Assembly (NCBI GenBank): GCA_021790335.1
Contig: JAJYEE010000016.1
Span: 1-59,714, forward strand
Length of the DNA stretch: 59,714 nucleotides
Origin: Pseudomonadota bacterium
Lineage (GTDB): Bacteria; Pseudomonadota; Gammaproteobacteria; Acidiferrobacterales; UBA6901
Reading direction: 5' to 3'
The translations under genes and the position numbers were made by a program. Under the pieces are notes generated by a model. The model had not been told where the DNA came from and made no database searches. It was given only the letters and a program-made list of their open reading frames with translations. Shown here piece after piece: positions 47,561 through 56,881 of this stretch (positions are counted from its first letter, which is position 1; each line of letters begins with the position of its first letter).

Positions 47561-48252
47561 CAGCCAGCCAGCGCGTAGCAATCGTCGTCGAGGACGAAAG
47601 GCAGATACGGAGGTTTTTGCGCACATCGCTCGAAGCCGAGGGATTCGTGGTCTATGAGGCGGACAACGGTCGGCAGGCGCTGGTCGAGGTCGCCACGCGC
47701 AAGCCCGATCTGCTGATTCTTGATCTCGGCCTGCCCGACATGGACGGTGTCGACGTGATACGCGATCTGCGCAACTGGACAGAGTTGCCGATTGTCGTGC
47801 TTTCCGCGCGGACCGGGGAGGCAGGAAAGATCGACGCACTGGACGCCGGGGCGGATGATTATCTCACCAAGCCGTTCGGAGTCGGCGAACTACTGGCGCG
47901 CATACGTGTGGTGTTGCGCAGGTATGCCGCCGTGCCCGGCGCGACCGAGAATTCTGAATTCCGCTTCGGGGAGGTGAGGGTCGATCTGAAAATGCGCCAG
48001 GTGTTCCGTGCCGGTGTGGAGGTTCATCTGACTTCCACGGAATACCGGCTTCTGGGCGTCCTCATTCGCAATGCCGGAAAGGTGCTTACGCATCGGCAGC
48101 TGCTCCGGGAAGTCTGGGGCCCGGCGCACGTGGACAACAGCCATTATCTGCGGACCTACATGGCTCATCTGCGGCAGAAGCTCGAATCCGACCCGGCCCA
48201 GCCGCAACATCTGATCACCGAGACGGGAGTGGGTTATCGGCTGGTTGAATGA
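47557..48252 (+). CDS. kdpE: Kdp response regulator
   Basis: A 231-residue OmpR-type regulator. The receiver domain has VEDERQIRRFL, the phosphorylatable Asp in LLILDLGLPDMDGVD and the conserved Lys in YLTKPFG. The C-terminal winged helix has HLTSTEYRLLGVLIRNAGKV and the HYLRTYMAHLRQKLE recognition region. It activates kdpFABC, plausibly through the site at 39547-39576. The ATG overlaps the kdpD stop codon. Confidence 0.95.
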   Translation: MTASQRVAIVVEDERQIRRFLRTSLEAEGFVVYEADNGRQALVEVATRKPDLLILDLGLPDMDGVDVIRDLRNWTELPIVVLSARTGEAGKIDALDAGADDYLTKPFGVGELLARIRVVLRRYAAVPGATENSEFRFGEVRVDLKMRQVFRAGVEVHLTSTEYRLLGVLIRNAGKVLTHRQLLREVWGPAHVDNSHYLRTYMAHLRQKLESDPAQPQHLITETGVGYRLVE

Positions 48253-48407
48253 TCGCCGGAGAGGAATACGGGACCGGCAACGGGTCATTTTTTCTTGTAT
48301 CATCGGGATGCCAGATCCGGTTATTGTTTGCCTCCGTCACCGACGCTGGCATGGTTTGATGGGTCTGCGGCCGGCCATTTCGTCAATCAGGATCGGGTAT
48401 CGTCTCG

Positions 48408-48920
48408 ATGCGGGAAACATCACCACTCTGGAAGCGGGTGCTTCGAAGCCCCGTGTTGTTTCTGGCTACCGGGTTCGGTGCCGGGCTTTCGCCTATTGCA
48501 CCGGGCACTGCAGGCAGCCTGATGGGGTGGTTGACCTATGACGTGCTGGTAAGACGCCTGTCTTTTCCGCTGCGTGGCACCATGATCGGCGTCGGGTTTG
48601 CAGCCGGAATCTGGGCCTGCGAGAGAGGTGCGCGCGAACTGCGGTTGCCGGATCCTCCGCAGTTGGCGCTCGACGAAGTCATCGCCATGTGGCTGGTGTT
48701 GTGCGTTGTGGACGGAGTTTTTCCGCAGCGGGCGGGTTGGCTCACTCAGGCCATTGCGTTCGGCATGTTCCGTTTGTTCGACATCGTCAAGCACGGCCCG
48801 GTCGGGTGGGCGGATCGTCACATAAAGGGCGGGTTCGGGATCATGTTCGACGACGTGGTAGCTGCGGTGCTGACTCTTGCCGGTCTTTTTGTCATTCTGA
48901 CCCTGGTGCCCGCAGCCTGA
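48408..48920 (+). CDS. pgpA: Phosphatidylglycerophosphatase A
   Basis: A 170-residue membrane phosphatase that makes phosphatidylglycerol from its phosphate. GFGAGLSPIAPGTAGSLMG is the signature at about residues 22-40, and LALDEVIAMWLVLC and FDIVKHGPVGWADRHIKGGFGIMFDDVVA are the catalytic and C-terminal motifs. Three to four hydrophobic helices are present. It has no visible tie to kdp; a gap of 155 bases separates it from kdpE. Confidence 0.9.
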   Translation: MRETSPLWKRVLRSPVLFLATGFGAGLSPIAPGTAGSLMGWLTYDVLVRRLSFPLRGTMIGVGFAAGIWACERGARELRLPDPPQLALDEVIAMWLVLCVVDGVFPQRAGWLTQAIAFGMFRLFDIVKHGPVGWADRHIKGGFGIMFDDVVAAVLTLAGLFVILTLVPAA

Positions 48921-49225
48921 CCGTGTTGCCGCATGACGCGAAGTCCACCCGGCTGTCATCGATTTTCACTTGGCTGCCCGTGACATCTGATTTTTCGGCA
49001 GCGCCAAAAGGGGGCAGCGCTTCGAAAATGAAGCACCCTGACCGCCGGAAATGCCGGTATCGCAGGACCCTCCGCGCCTGGAGGTGTCCCAATAATCTGC
49101 GCACCCAATAGGGGCGCGGGATCGTGGTGTGAGGTCTAGGCGGAGACGCCCTGCCAGACTGCAGGTACCGGCACTTTTTGCGACCGATGCCGTGGCGTAG
49201 TCGGGCGTCTTAGCTGCCGTCGGTC

Positions 49226-49255
49226 TTACCGATCCATATTTAATTTAATTATACG
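49226..49255 (+). promoter_or_regulatory. AT-rich promoter candidate for opgHG
   Basis: TTACCG (49226-49231), an 18-base spacer that is nearly all A/T, and TATACG (49250-49255). The boxes are weak, but the AT-richness is exceptional for this GC-rich sequence. Confidence 0.35.
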
Positions 49256-49626
49256 ACTTTGGCGATTTGCGCCGCCTTTGCCTGACCGTGCCGAATATCC
49301 ACGGAAACCTGCCTTTCGTCATCCGAATTTCGGCGGCTAGCCCGTGTGCGGGAGGGCTGTGTCGTCACGGTCAGCGGGTGTCTGAAACCATATGCTCCGG
49401 GTGCGATCTACTCCGGCATGGGAGTTTTTTCGTGGTGCTGCGGGTGAAATCGATTCGTGTTCGCACAGGTAATGCACAGGCTGGCAAAAAACCGGACTGT
49501 GGCAACGATGCTGCCTGTGAGTGCCTTTCCCCGCATGCGCCCGCGGATCATTGTGCGGTCGCGCGCGGTGTCCTTAATCAGGATCGGGCTTACTCCGAGG
49601 CACGTTTCGGTTCTCGAACTTTTTAT

Positions 49627-49649
49627 GATGCCGGTAGTGACCCGGCATC
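49627..49649 (+). repeat. Perfect 8-bp stem hairpin in opgH leader
   Basis: GATGCCGG (49627-49634) pairs with CCGGCATC (49642-49649) across a 7-base loop; one wobble and one A-T pair extend it outward. Confidence 0.7.
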
Positions 49650-49691
49650 GTCGATCCTGTGCGAAGTCCGGTCCGGATCAGTGCAGGAATA

Positions 49692-49725
49692 CCCACACAT
49701 GTCCCGATTGCAGGACATGTGTGGG
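49692..49725 (+). repeat. Perfect 13-bp stem hairpin in opgH leader
   Basis: CCCACACATGTCC (49692-49704) is exactly complementary to GGACATGTGTGGG (49713-49725) with an 8-base loop CGATTGCA. No T-run follows, so it is not an ordinary terminator. It may be an RNA structure in the leader or a dimer-binding DNA site. Confidence 0.8.
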
Positions 49726-49948
49726 GGTGGTGTTCGCCCATGAAAAATCGGATAATTCGCGTGGTCATCGTGCCGCGGCTTGCCGACCCGCCTGGTAGGC
49801 GAGTCCACGGATCTCCAGTGACACTCTCCGGATGCCATAGTCCGATCAGCGGCTGGTGGGACGGGATCAAAGTTGAAGCAACACAAAACACTACTGGTGC
49901 GGTTGTCGATGCAGAATGTGCGTCAACTCTCACCGGGTAGGGAAGGCC

Positions 49949-52480
49949 GTGATACCCAACAAAATAATGCATGATCTCGCAGGTGAATCGCTGCTTCATG
50001 ACGAAGAACGCCAAGTGATCAAGATGCGGTTGCGGTCCTATCTGGAAACGCTCGGAGTTCCGGAGTGCCTGCTTGTGTCATGGGTCGGCGAGGCGAGCGA
50101 GTGTGCAGGCAACGCCGACGAGGCGTTTGTGCGCCTTGAAGGCCTCATGGCCCGCCGGCAGGCAGTTCCAGAGTCGGAGGCCCCGGGCCGGGTTGCCGAT
50201 GCGGCGCGTTTCCGGGTTCATGCCTGGCTTGACGGAGCCGATAGCGAAGCTCATGTCGACATCACCGCCAGGCCCCCGCTGGTGCGCCGGTCCATGGCAT
50301 CGGAGCGATGGCGGTCGGCGGGGAAGACGGGTCCATTCATGCCCTGGCGCGGCGCGCTGCTGGCGGTACTCGTGCTGATCCCGAGTTATATTGCGAGCCA
50401 GTTCCTGCTGGGAGTCCTGCCTCATCCGGGCCTGGACTGGCTGAACGACAGCCTGGCGGTCGTGTTCGGGCTTCTGTTCGGCTGGATCTCCATAGGTCTG
50501 TGGATATCCGTTGCGGGTGCCGTTGCGCTGCTTTTCTGGCGGAGACCGGGGCTGCGCAGGGAGCAGGACATGGCAGCGGCCGATATGCCTGGAACTGCCG
50601 TGGTGATGCCCGTATTCCGCGAAGATCCCGCGCGTGTATGCGCCGGTCTCGAAGCCGTGTATCGATCGCTCGAACAGACCGGCCGTGCGGCGCAATTCGA
50701 TTTTTTCATTCTGAGCGACAGCGACGATGCCGATGCCTGGGTGGAAGAGGAGCGGGCATGGGCGGATCTGCGCCACAGGCTCGGTCCGCAAGCGCGGATG
50801 TTCTATCGGCGCCGGCGCAACAACATCAAGCGCAAGAGTGGCAACATCGCGGATTTCTGCCGCCGCTTCGGTGCCCATTACCGCTACATGGTCGTGCTTG
50901 ATGCCGACAGCCTGATGAGTGGTGCTGCGCTCCTGCAGCTGGTCGAGACCATGGAAGCGAATCCCCGGGTCGGTCTGATCCAGACGCTGCCCGCGGCCGT
51001 TCACCAGCGCACTCTCTTCGGCCGGATACAGCAGTTCTCAAACCGCCTCTACGGCCCGGTCTTTGCCGCCGGGCTGCATTTCTGGCACATGGGCGAGGGT
51101 CACTACTGGGGACATAACGCCATCATCCGGATCGAACCGTTCATGCGCCATTGTGCGTTGCCGCGTTTGCCCGGGAACAGCGCCCTCGGTGGCGAAATCA
51201 TGAGCCACGACTTCGTCGAGGCGGCTCTATTGCGCCGGGCGGGCTGGGCTGTGTGGCTTGAGCCAGGACTGGAGGGAAGTTACGAGGAGGTGCCTCCGAC
51301 GCTTCTCGACGAGCTCAAGCGCGACCGGCGCTGGGCGCAGGGAAATCTCCAGCATACACGGATGATATTCACGCGCGGCATTGCGTTTCCCCACCGGGCC
51401 GTCTTCCTGAACGGCATCATGTCCTACGTTTCATCGCTGCTGTGGCTGGCACTTCTGGTGCTGTCGAGCGTAGAGGTGGTATCGCATCGCATCGTGACAC
51501 CTCGCTATTTTCCCAGGCCCCACATGCTGTTCCCGGTCTGGCCGGTGTGGCATCCGCATTGGGCGCTGGCGCTGTTCTGGTTCACGATGCTGATTCTGTT
51601 TCTGCCAAAGCTGCTGGCGCTTCTGCTGGTCGTCGTGCGCCGGCGCACGCGCCTGTTCGGCGGCCTGAGGCCGCTTGTTGCCAGCATTGCCCTGGAAAGC
51701 CTGGTATCGGCGCTGCTTGCGCCTGTGCGCATGCTGTTTCATACCATGTTCGTCGTATCGATCCTGGCTGGTCGCAAGATCAGCTGGGGCCCGCAGGTGC
51801 GGGGCGACGGGGGCACGTCGTGGCGTGAGGCTTTGCGCCATCATGGGCCTGGCACGGTTCTGGCCGTTGTCTGGGGCAGCATCATTTACTTGCTGAGCCC
51901 GAGCTACTTCTGGTGGCTAATGCCCATCGTCGCCGCTTGGCTCGTCGCGATCCCGACGTCGGTATGGTTGAGCCGCACAGGGCCAGGTCTGACTGCCCGC
52001 AGACTGGGATTGTTCATGACTCCGGAGGAGATTTACAGGCCGCCGCTGCTTCGCATCTTCGAGCAGGTTCGCGCCCGGCCGGCGGCGCGGCGGTGCACAC
52101 CGACGCGGGGCTTTCGTGCAGCCGTCGTTGATCCCGGCGTGAACGCGCTGCATTGCGCGCTGTTGGGGATTTCGGGCAGACCCGGCGAAGCCGTGGTGCT
52201 GCATCGCCGGCTTGTCATGGCGCGTGCCATCAGGAGCGGGCCGGGCGCCCTTGATGCGCGTGACAGACTGTGTCTGCTGAGCGATCGAGAGACACTGGCG
52301 GCGCTGCATCGGCGGATCTGGGCGCTTCAGGAGTCCGACGCGCATCGCTGGTTGCACGACGTTCGGGCCGATGGGGAAGCCGCGCGCAGCGCGATGCACC
52401 CTTGCGGTGCGTTGCAGGGTGCGCTGCCCCGGACCGGCGATGATCCTCGCGGACTTCCAATAGAGAGACGTTATCAATGA
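49949..52480 (+). CDS. opgH: Glucans biosynthesis glucosyltransferase H
   Basis: An inner-membrane glucosyltransferase of about 843 residues that makes and exports the linear beta-1,2 glucan backbone of osmoregulated periplasmic glucans. The GT2 domain has TAVVMPVFREDPARVCAGLEA, the metal-binding Asp in VVLDADSLMSG and the terminal DRRWAQGNLQH. Several membrane helices precede and follow it. Several starts are possible: ATG 49916, GTG 49949 (AGGGA 5 bases before it) or ATG 49967; I list 49949. It comes before opgG, with a four-base overlap, whereas the usual order is opgG-opgH. Confidence 0.93.
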   Translation: MIPNKIMHDLAGESLLHDEERQVIKMRLRSYLETLGVPECLLVSWVGEASECAGNADEAFVRLEGLMARRQAVPESEAPGRVADAARFRVHAWLDGADSEAHVDITARPPLVRRSMASERWRSAGKTGPFMPWRGALLAVLVLIPSYIASQFLLGVLPHPGLDWLNDSLAVVFGLLFGWISIGLWISVAGAVALLFWRRPGLRREQDMAAADMPGTAVVMPVFREDPARVCAGLEAVYRSLEQTGRAAQFDFFILSDSDDADAWVEEERAWADLRHRLGPQARMFYRRRRNNIKRKSGNIADFCRRFGAHYRYMVVLDADSLMSGAALLQLVETMEANPRVGLIQTLPAAVHQRTLFGRIQQFSNRLYGPVFAAGLHFWHMGEGHYWGHNAIIRIEPFMRHCALPRLPGNSALGGEIMSHDFVEAALLRRAGWAVWLEPGLEGSYEEVPPTLLDELKRDRRWAQGNLQHTRMIFTRGIAFPHRAVFLNGIMSYVSSLLWLALLVLSSVEVVSHRIVTPRYFPRPHMLFPVWPVWHPHWALALFWFTMLILFLPKLLALLLVVVRRRTRLFGGLRPLVASIALESLVSALLAPVRMLFHTMFVVSILAGRKISWGPQVRGDGGTSWREALRHHGPGTVLAVVWGSIIYLLSPSYFWWLMPIVAAWLVAIPTSVWLSRTGPGLTARRLGLFMTPEEIYRPPLLRIFEQVRARPAARRCTPTRGFRAAVVDPGVNALHCALLGISGRPGEAVVLHRRLVMARAIRSGPGALDARDRLCLLSDRETLAALHRRIWALQESDAHRWLHDVRADGEAARSAMHPCGALQGALPRTGDDPRGLPIERRYQ

Positions 52481-54210
52481 ATGCAGCCAGGCGGGCCGTG
52501 GTGGCCACGATGGCGGTGGCAGCCGCCGCCTTGACCGGCTGTGCGCTGCCGATGACGGCGAGGAATGCCGACATGCGCTCACAGCAGGCTCTCAGGCAAA
52601 GTGATCGGGCGTTGGCCGAGACCCGCGCAGAGGCCGCCCGCAGGCGGGACACCGTAACGGAGATGCAGACCGAAATGGCGAAACTGGCGGCGCACGAGGC
52701 GGAGCTGACGCGGGAGCTGCAGGCTGAGCACCACGCCGGTGGCCCGACAGCGCTGCCGGCGGTCTGGGGCCAGACCAAGGCACGGACCGAGAGCGTCTTC
52801 GAGATGGTGACGACCCAGGCCGCTGCCCTGGCAGCGGCCCGCTACCAGGCGCCGGCCCAGATTCCATCTGTCTTGAAGTCGCTGAGCTATGTCGATTACG
52901 GCAAGATCGCCTTTCGCGGACGTCTGCCGGGGTGGCCCAAGGACAGCCCCTTTCATGTCAGCCTCTATCCGGCCGGCTATCTTTTTACGTGGCCGGTGGA
53001 GATCCATGTGGTCACCAGCCACACCACCCTGCTCGCGCAGCTGCCGGCGGTCGCGAGCAGTGATCCGCAGCTGGCACGACGGCTTCCCGCAACGGTGCCG
53101 ACTGCGGGATTTAGCGTCTACAGCCACGCCGCCAACACCCCATTGGTCAACGAGTTTCTGTCATTTCTCGGCGCCAGCTATCTCCGGGGGGTCGGCCTGG
53201 GCGAGGCCTGGGGGTCGTCGGCGCGCGGGGTTGCGGTGGACACGGCGCTTCCGCACCGTGCCGAGGAGTTTCCCTATTTTCGGGCGTTTTGGATCGTTGC
53301 GCCGGGCCGCAACGCCCGGCACCTGGGGTTCTGCGCCTTGCTCGACAGTCCCTCGCTTACCGGTGCTTACCGGTTCATCGTACAGCCCGGGACGAGCACC
53401 GTAGTCGATGTTAAGGCGGTTCTGTTCCAGCGCCGCAAGGTGCGCAGGCTCGGTATCGCGCCGCTCACGAGCATGTTCCTGCAGGGCCGCTTTAGCGACC
53501 ATCGCTATGACCGGCTTATCCGCAGCGCCCATGACTCCGATGGACTGTTGATCGATACCGGCAATGGGCCGCGGGTATGGAGGCCGCTGCGCAATCCGCA
53601 CAGGCTCGCCGTTTTCCGTTTCCCGCTCAAGAATCCGCGCGGCTTCGGTCTCATCCAGCGTCCGCGCCGGGCGCAGGACTACCGTGCCCTCGGTATGAAT
53701 TACGAGAATCGGCCGAGCGTCTGGGTCAGGCCCGAAGGCAAGTGGGGCAGCGGGCACCTGCTGCTCGTCGAACTGCCGACGGATCAGCAGACGAATGACA
53801 ACATCACCGTGTTTTGGGTACCGGACAGCCAGGGGTCTCCCGGGCGGGCGCTCGCATTTCACTACCGGGTTGTCTGGACTGGCGGGACGCCGCAAGGTGC
53901 GAAATTCGGATACGTCTCTGCCACCCGCTATAGCTACAGCGCCAAGCGACACAGCGAAACCTACGTCGTGGATTTTCGCGGCAAACGCCTTGCGGATCCG
54001 GCGCTGTCCACGGTCCAGCCCGAGGTTTGGGTCCACGGCGCAGGGCGGGTGACGAACGCCTGGGTGGCCCGCAACGGCGCCGCGGGGCACTGGCGGCTGC
54101 AGTTTGTCGTGGTGCGTACCGGTCCGGGTCCCGTGCGTGTGCAGGCGGCACTTGCCGACGGGAAGAAGCAGCTCACTGAAACTTGGACGGACGTCTTTCC
54201 GCTGCGCTAG
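52477..54210 (+). CDS. opgG: Glucans biosynthesis protein G, lipoprotein-type with coiled coil
   Basis: A 577-residue OpgG/OpgD-family protein for branching of periplasmic glucans. The MdoG domain starts near FEMVTTQAAALAAARYQAP and includes YFRAFWIVAPGRN, MNYENRPSVWVRPEGKWG, VELPTDQQTNDNI and a C-terminal Ig-like part. The N-terminus is atypical. The signal peptide ends in a lipobox (ALTGC, Cys22), and residues about 30-85 form a charged coiled coil absent from typical OpgG. The protein is therefore probably tethered to a membrane instead of being free in the periplasm. It overlaps opgH by four bases, so both are made from one transcript. Confidence 0.9.
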   Translation: MNAARRAVVATMAVAAAALTGCALPMTARNADMRSQQALRQSDRALAETRAEAARRRDTVTEMQTEMAKLAAHEAELTRELQAEHHAGGPTALPAVWGQTKARTESVFEMVTTQAAALAAARYQAPAQIPSVLKSLSYVDYGKIAFRGRLPGWPKDSPFHVSLYPAGYLFTWPVEIHVVTSHTTLLAQLPAVASSDPQLARRLPATVPTAGFSVYSHAANTPLVNEFLSFLGASYLRGVGLGEAWGSSARGVAVDTALPHRAEEFPYFRAFWIVAPGRNARHLGFCALLDSPSLTGAYRFIVQPGTSTVVDVKAVLFQRRKVRRLGIAPLTSMFLQGRFSDHRYDRLIRSAHDSDGLLIDTGNGPRVWRPLRNPHRLAVFRFPLKNPRGFGLIQRPRRAQDYRALGMNYENRPSVWVRPEGKWGSGHLLLVELPTDQQTNDNITVFWVPDSQGSPGRALAFHYRVVWTGGTPQGAKFGYVSATRYSYSAKRHSETYVVDFRGKRLADPALSTVQPEVWVHGAGRVTNAWVARNGAAGHWRLQFVVVRTGPGPVRVQAALADGKKQLTETWTDVFPLR

Positions 54211-54232
54211 CGGGATTAGCTGCAAACCCGTC

Positions 54233-54251
54233 CTCGCTCGCAGCGAGCGAG
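54233..54251. terminator. Hairpin after opgG (bidirectional)
   Basis: CTCGCTCG (54233-54240), loop CAG, CGAGCGAG (54244-54251): a perfect 8-bp stem 23 bases after the opgG stop, in a convergent gap, without a T-run. Confidence 0.5.
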
Positions 54252-54389
54252 CAAATCGCGGTCGTCCGAGATCCTGACTCCGGCCCTACGACGTGCGCCA
54301 CGCGACTTCGGCACAAGCCGCTGCCGGGCGGGTCCGCGTCCCGGTGTTCCGGGCCGGCGCGATGCGCAGAGCTTCCGCAGCGTGCATCC

Positions 54390-54430
54390 GACGTGCAGGC
54401 CGCCGCCCGATACGGGGCCGCCTGCACGTC
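54390..54430. terminator. Long hairpin between opgG and DUF3604 gene
   Basis: GACGTGCAGGC (54390-54400) pairs perfectly with GCCTGCACGTC (54420-54430), and the inner part can pair CCC with GGG. It lies 14 bases beyond the end of the opposing gene, so it most likely ends that operon's transcript. Confidence 0.55.
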
Positions 54431-54443
54431 TGCGCAGCGATCC

Positions 54444-56831
54444 CTACTTGAACTCGATGAACAGAGCCGAGGTCCATACCTTCGCATCGTCCACCTGGCG
54501 CGCCAGCAGATACACCGGGCGGTGGCCGTGCGGACCGTTTTTCGGCTCGATTTCGATATGCCCCGACACTTCGCGCGGCGTGGGCATTTCGCTCATGCGC
54601 TCGAAAGCCAGAAACATCTCGATGCCCGGCAGATCCCGGCGCAGCCGCGCTTGCTCGATGAGCTCCTTTCCGCTGATTTCCCAGGAGAATGTGGGACAGT
54701 GCACGAACGGGTTGCCCTTGAGGGGATCGCCAACCTTGACGTAGCCGTCGATACTGCCTTCCACCTTCAGAATGGACCCGGAAAGATTGGAGATGTCGAT
54801 TTCGATTGCATCCATGTCACCATAGGTGTCGCTCTTAAAGCCGATCTGGGTCGCGCTTTCGCGCCAGCAGGTTTCTTCTATATGCTCGAAGCCCCGGGCG
54901 CTGAAGTCGTTGATCACGGCGTTGGTGATGGTGATCTTTCCCTTCCACGCCGCCACGCGGTAGCGGTCCTTGACGCGCGCTCCGCCCCAGCGCAGGCGGA
55001 TCTTGCGCTTCGAGTAACCGAGCTCCTGCTGCAGGTCGCGGCGCCAGATCGCGCCGCTCTGGTCGTAGGCCACGATTTCATCCCAACCGGCATCCCCCAG
55101 AAAGCGGTATTCAAGCTTCGCTTTTCCCGTATGCGTGAACTCGTCGCCCATGATGTGTTTGCCGCAGCGCACTAGTCCGTAGCTGCGTTCGCCGGTGGAG
55201 GCGAAAGTGTGCCGCGCACGCAGGGCCTGTGCTATCTCCTTGCGTGTAAGGCCGCTGGCGATCACGCCGGAGATGCCGCCTTTGGTGCCGAATACCGCCG
55301 TTCCCGGCACGCCGCCTCCGCAGCGCCCGCGGTGTTCGTCGCCGGCCATGGAGGCGCCGATCTTGTAGCCACGCTCCATCGCTTCCTGGTACAACCAGCC
55401 GAAATGTCCCCAAGAAGATCCGATCTCGATCAGCCGCTCGAGCGCCGGGTAATGCCAGTCGAGGATGCAGCGCCGACCGCCGACATGCGGAATCAGTAAA
55501 TGCCCCTCGGGATCCTTGGCATATGCGGCCCAAAGCTCTTCCAGTGGCCAGGCACCGGGTTCGACGTCGACTTTGGCACTCATATCTTCGTTCCATTCGA
55601 ACGAACGAACGTGTTCACCGCTTTTGAGATATGGGAACTCGGGCGTACCGCCGTGCAGGAACACCACATTGTGATCACCGCCGGCACAAGAGCTGCCACA
55701 CCATTCAGTGCCGGGAAAGGCGACGAAACTGCCGTCTTTGTTGATCTCGTGGATAAGCTCCACGGTGCGATCCCACTTGTCCTTGGTGATGTTGAAGTCA
55801 TTGTGGGCGAACGCCAGAACGTCGATCCCCGAGACATCGCGACCGTAAGTGAGATTGTAGGTTGTGCTGTTGGTGCCGATGGTGTCTTCCGAATGCACGT
55901 GCAGATCGCAGTAGTAGATGCGCGGTGTCTCCGCGTCCTTGTCGATGGTCGCATGGAAGATTTTGGGCTGCACGTGCGGATGATCGACCAGACGGGCTGT
56001 GACGGAGAGTTCCCCGGGCTGGTCGGTCGGCAGGTCATCAAGCAGCAGCACCGCCCAGCCCTGGACGGAGAGTGTCGCGCGCTTCTCGTAGACAGATTTT
56101 CCATTGAGGGTTGCGGTAATTAGGACTTTTTCCGGTTGTTGCCAGCAGGTATTTCCCCATTCGTCCTCGGCACACACACGCAGCGGAAGCTTCTCCCCGG
56201 CACGCACCAGTCGTGAGGCGTTCATGACGAGTTGCGCCGGGACCCCGGGAACGATCTGGATGACGATGTCTCCGGGCACCGTGGCGGCCCGTGAAGTGCC
56301 GAGCGGGTCGACATAGCAACGGAAGCGGAAGTTCTGTTCGACGAAGGTCTGCACACGTGTGCCCGGACCTCCGAAGCGCCGGTCTCCGAGCCGGATGACA
56401 ATGTGGTCGCCGGCCTTCAGGTATCCGTCCACCGTGTCCACGATGACTGCCTTCTGGAACGGGCGCTCATGGCCTTTCTGGTCGAAGCGCACCTTCAGCG
56501 ACTGGACCGTTGCCGGCGACTGGCCTGCCACCAGAGCGCCGGCGTGATATTCCGCGGAGATGTAATTCGCGCTTTTTGGGTCGGAGGTCTGGAACAGTTC
56601 CCAGTCGGAGTAGAATCGGAAGGTTGCCTTGAACCACGACCCATCGGCCATTCCGGAGGCACCGAGTTCGTAGTCGAGAACGATCTCCTGCCATGAACCC
56701 GCAACGATTTTGCGTACGTTGCAAGTCACTTTTCCCAGGAACGAAAGGTCCTTGGTCTTGGCGTACAGCCCCTGTGGGGCGACATAGTGACCCAGGCGCT
56801 TTTCGAGTTCGGACTCCGTCATCTTCTTCAT
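54444..56831 (-). CDS. DUF3604 PHP-like putative metallohydrolase
   Basis: A 795-residue protein of the DUF3604 family without a signal peptide, so probably cytoplasmic. Residues 1-300 are beta-rich accessory domains. The catalytic part begins with DLHVHSEDTIGT (309-320), the metal-binding H-x-H of PHP-type phosphoesterases. It continues with TEWCGSSCAGGDHNVVF (H387), LLIPHVGG (H449), SMAGDEHRGRCGGG (D498, H500) and RARHTFASTGERSYG (H541), an array that can bind a metal cluster. The C-terminal part is another beta domain. The reaction is not known. It is the second gene of an operon with a DASS-type transporter 50 bases upstream, so it may process the imported compound. GGAG precedes the ATG. 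Confidence 0.8.
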   Translation of the reverse strand: MKKMTESELEKRLGHYVAPQGLYAKTKDLSFLGKVTCNVRKIVAGSWQEIVLDYELGASGMADGSWFKATFRFYSDWELFQTSDPKSANYISAEYHAGALVAGQSPATVQSLKVRFDQKGHERPFQKAVIVDTVDGYLKAGDHIVIRLGDRRFGGPGTRVQTFVEQNFRFRCYVDPLGTSRAATVPGDIVIQIVPGVPAQLVMNASRLVRAGEKLPLRVCAEDEWGNTCWQQPEKVLITATLNGKSVYEKRATLSVQGWAVLLLDDLPTDQPGELSVTARLVDHPHVQPKIFHATIDKDAETPRIYYCDLHVHSEDTIGTNSTTYNLTYGRDVSGIDVLAFAHNDFNITKDKWDRTVELIHEINKDGSFVAFPGTEWCGSSCAGGDHNVVFLHGGTPEFPYLKSGEHVRSFEWNEDMSAKVDVEPGAWPLEELWAAYAKDPEGHLLIPHVGGRRCILDWHYPALERLIEIGSSWGHFGWLYQEAMERGYKIGASMAGDEHRGRCGGGVPGTAVFGTKGGISGVIASGLTRKEIAQALRARHTFASTGERSYGLVRCGKHIMGDEFTHTGKAKLEYRFLGDAGWDEIVAYDQSGAIWRRDLQQELGYSKRKIRLRWGGARVKDRYRVAAWKGKITITNAVINDFSARGFEHIEETCWRESATQIGFKSDTYGDMDAIEIDISNLSGSILKVEGSIDGYVKVGDPLKGNPFVHCPTFSWEISGKELIEQARLRRDLPGIEMFLAFERMSEMPTPREVSGHIEIEPKNGPHGHRPVYLLARQVDDAKVWTSALFIEFK

Positions 56832-56881
56832 CAGGCATCTCCTGCATCAATTCTGTTGAGAATTTAAGTATCTGCCGCACG

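Larger units (their letters stand above)
48921..49948. other. About 1 kb leader region upstream of opgH
   Basis: No gene recognised. The first part has a direct repeat GGCAGCGC (48997-49004 and 49013-49020). Near 49226-49255 there is a short, strongly AT-rich stretch that could be a promoter. Two perfect hairpins lie at 49627-49649 and 49692-49725, closer to opgH. A transcript from the AT-rich site would have an untranslated leader of about 690 bases. Confidence 0.5.
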
